A stretch of DNA of 6,572 nucleotides from Akkermansia muciniphila. Its GTDB lineage: Bacteria; Verrucomicrobiota; Verrucomicrobiia; Verrucomicrobiales; Akkermansiaceae. The notes under the pieces are model-generated. The model saw nothing but the letters and a program-made list of their open reading frames with translations, had not been told where the DNA came from and searched no databases. The stretch lies in contig CALPMD020000072.1 in assembly GCA_943324575.2 (NCBI GenBank), positions 1-6,572 on the forward strand, read 5' to 3'. Positions 6,109 to 6,572 of the stretch are shown here, in pieces; the stretch's first letter is position 1; every line of letters begins with the position of its first letter. The position numbers and the translations under genes were made by a program.

Positions 6109-6572
6109 ATGTCTCTTTCTTCTTACTCCATTCCTTCACCCGCGATCCAGCGTGAGGTGCAACGCCGCCGCTCGTTTGCGATCATTTCCCACCCGGATGC
6201 CGGCAAGACGACACTGACTGAGAAATTCCTGCTCTATGGCGGCGCACTCAACCTCGCGGGCAGCGTCACCGCACGCAAAAACCAGCGCGCCACCACCTCC
6301 GACTGGATGGATCTGGAAAAGCAGCGCGGTATCTCCGTCAGCTCTACGGTCTTGCAGTTCGAGTACAAGGACTGCGTCGTCAACATCCTCGACACCCCGG
6401 GGCACAAAGATTTCTCGGAAGACACCTACCGGGTGCTCACTGCCGTCGATGCCGCCGTGATGGTGATCGATGCGGGCAAGGGTATCGAAAGCCAGACGCG
6501 CAAACTCTTTGAAGTCTGCCGCCGCCGCGGCGTGCCGATCTTCACTTTCATGAACAAACTGGACCGCCCCGC
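6109..6572 (+). CDS. prfC: Peptide chain release factor 3 (PrfC), 3' end cut off
   Basis: RF3 is the translational GTPase that removes RF1 and RF2 from the ribosome after peptide release. The first 154 residues are visible and cover most of the GTPase domain. [17 protein letters not shown] (19-35) contains the G1 P-loop with Gly32 and Lys33. [13 protein letters not shown] (64-76) is the switch I/G2 region, and [14 protein letters not shown] (95-108) is G3 with the catalytic-type His99. NKLD (149-152) is G4. The [20 protein letters not shown] and FSEDTYR wording is specific to RF3 and separates it from EF-G and LepA. The ATG at 6109 gives about 20 residues before the core, slightly longer than in E. 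coli. There is no clear Shine-Dalgarno, and an in-frame TTG at 6100 and GTG at 6157 are alternatives. The gene continues beyond the window. Confidence 0.95.
   Translation, partial: MSLSSYSIPSPAIQREVQRRRSFAIISHPDAGKTTLTEKFLLYGGALNLAGSVTARKNQRATTSDWMDLEKQRGISVSSTVLQFEYKDCVVNILDTPGHKDFSEDTYRVLTAVDAAVMVIDAGKGIESQTRKLFEVCRRRGVPIFTFMNKLDRP

Noticed and set aside
5898..6155. 85-codon open frame upstream of and overlapping prfC
   Set aside because: It is Pro/Ala-rich, has no recognisable motif, spans the inverted repeats and overlaps the well-supported prfC start in another frame.

Overview
The window is a dense, GC-rich bacterial chromosomal segment with five protein genes, two of them cut by the window ends. 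The genes are housekeeping types: a large MscS/MscK-like channel, RibD, BioA and release factor 3. One accessory-type gene, a YhcG/DUF1016 PD-(D/E)XK nuclease homologue, sits among them. Weak Shine-Dalgarno signals, a GTG start for bioA, the channel architecture and the general look of the RibD and RF3 sequences suggest a Gram-negative bacterium, possibly Verrucomicrobiota or another PVC lineage. That assignment is an impression from memory, not a computed result.

Layout. Bases 1-2176 (+) hold the 3' part of a mechanosensitive channel gene that starts upstream of the window. It overlaps ribD (2173-3204, +) by an ATGA junction, so the two are probably co-transcribed and translationally coupled. 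On the opposite strand, bioA (5595-4321) is followed by the yhcG-like gene (4233-3181). The last 24 bases of yhcG overlap the last 24 bases of ribD tail to tail. A 513-base gap (5596-6108) separates divergent bioA and prfC. prfC (6109 onward, +) runs off the right end after the G4 NKLD motif.

How the genes relate. RibD (riboflavin) and BioA (biotin) are cofactor-biosynthesis enzymes but belong to different pathways and are transcribed towards each other. The channel is a membrane osmotic-safety protein, and RF3 recycles class-I release factors. I see no single shared pathway. The segment looks like core genes with one nuclease-like gene, of unproven role, inserted between two cofactor genes.

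Most unusual structure. (a) A perfect 27-base palindrome (13-bp arms, 1-base centre) lies inside the yhcG coding sequence. (b) The bioA-prfC gap has an AT-rich stretch (46 of 120 bases G or C at 5761-5880) followed by GC-rich DNA packed with inverted repeats. These include two mutually exclusive hairpins (5855-5893 versus 5877-5913) and a near-perfect long hairpin at 5969-6007, all upstream of prfC. They could be a structured mRNA leader, an unannotated small RNA or an intergenic repeat element. I found no CRISPR array, insertion sequence, tRNA or rRNA.
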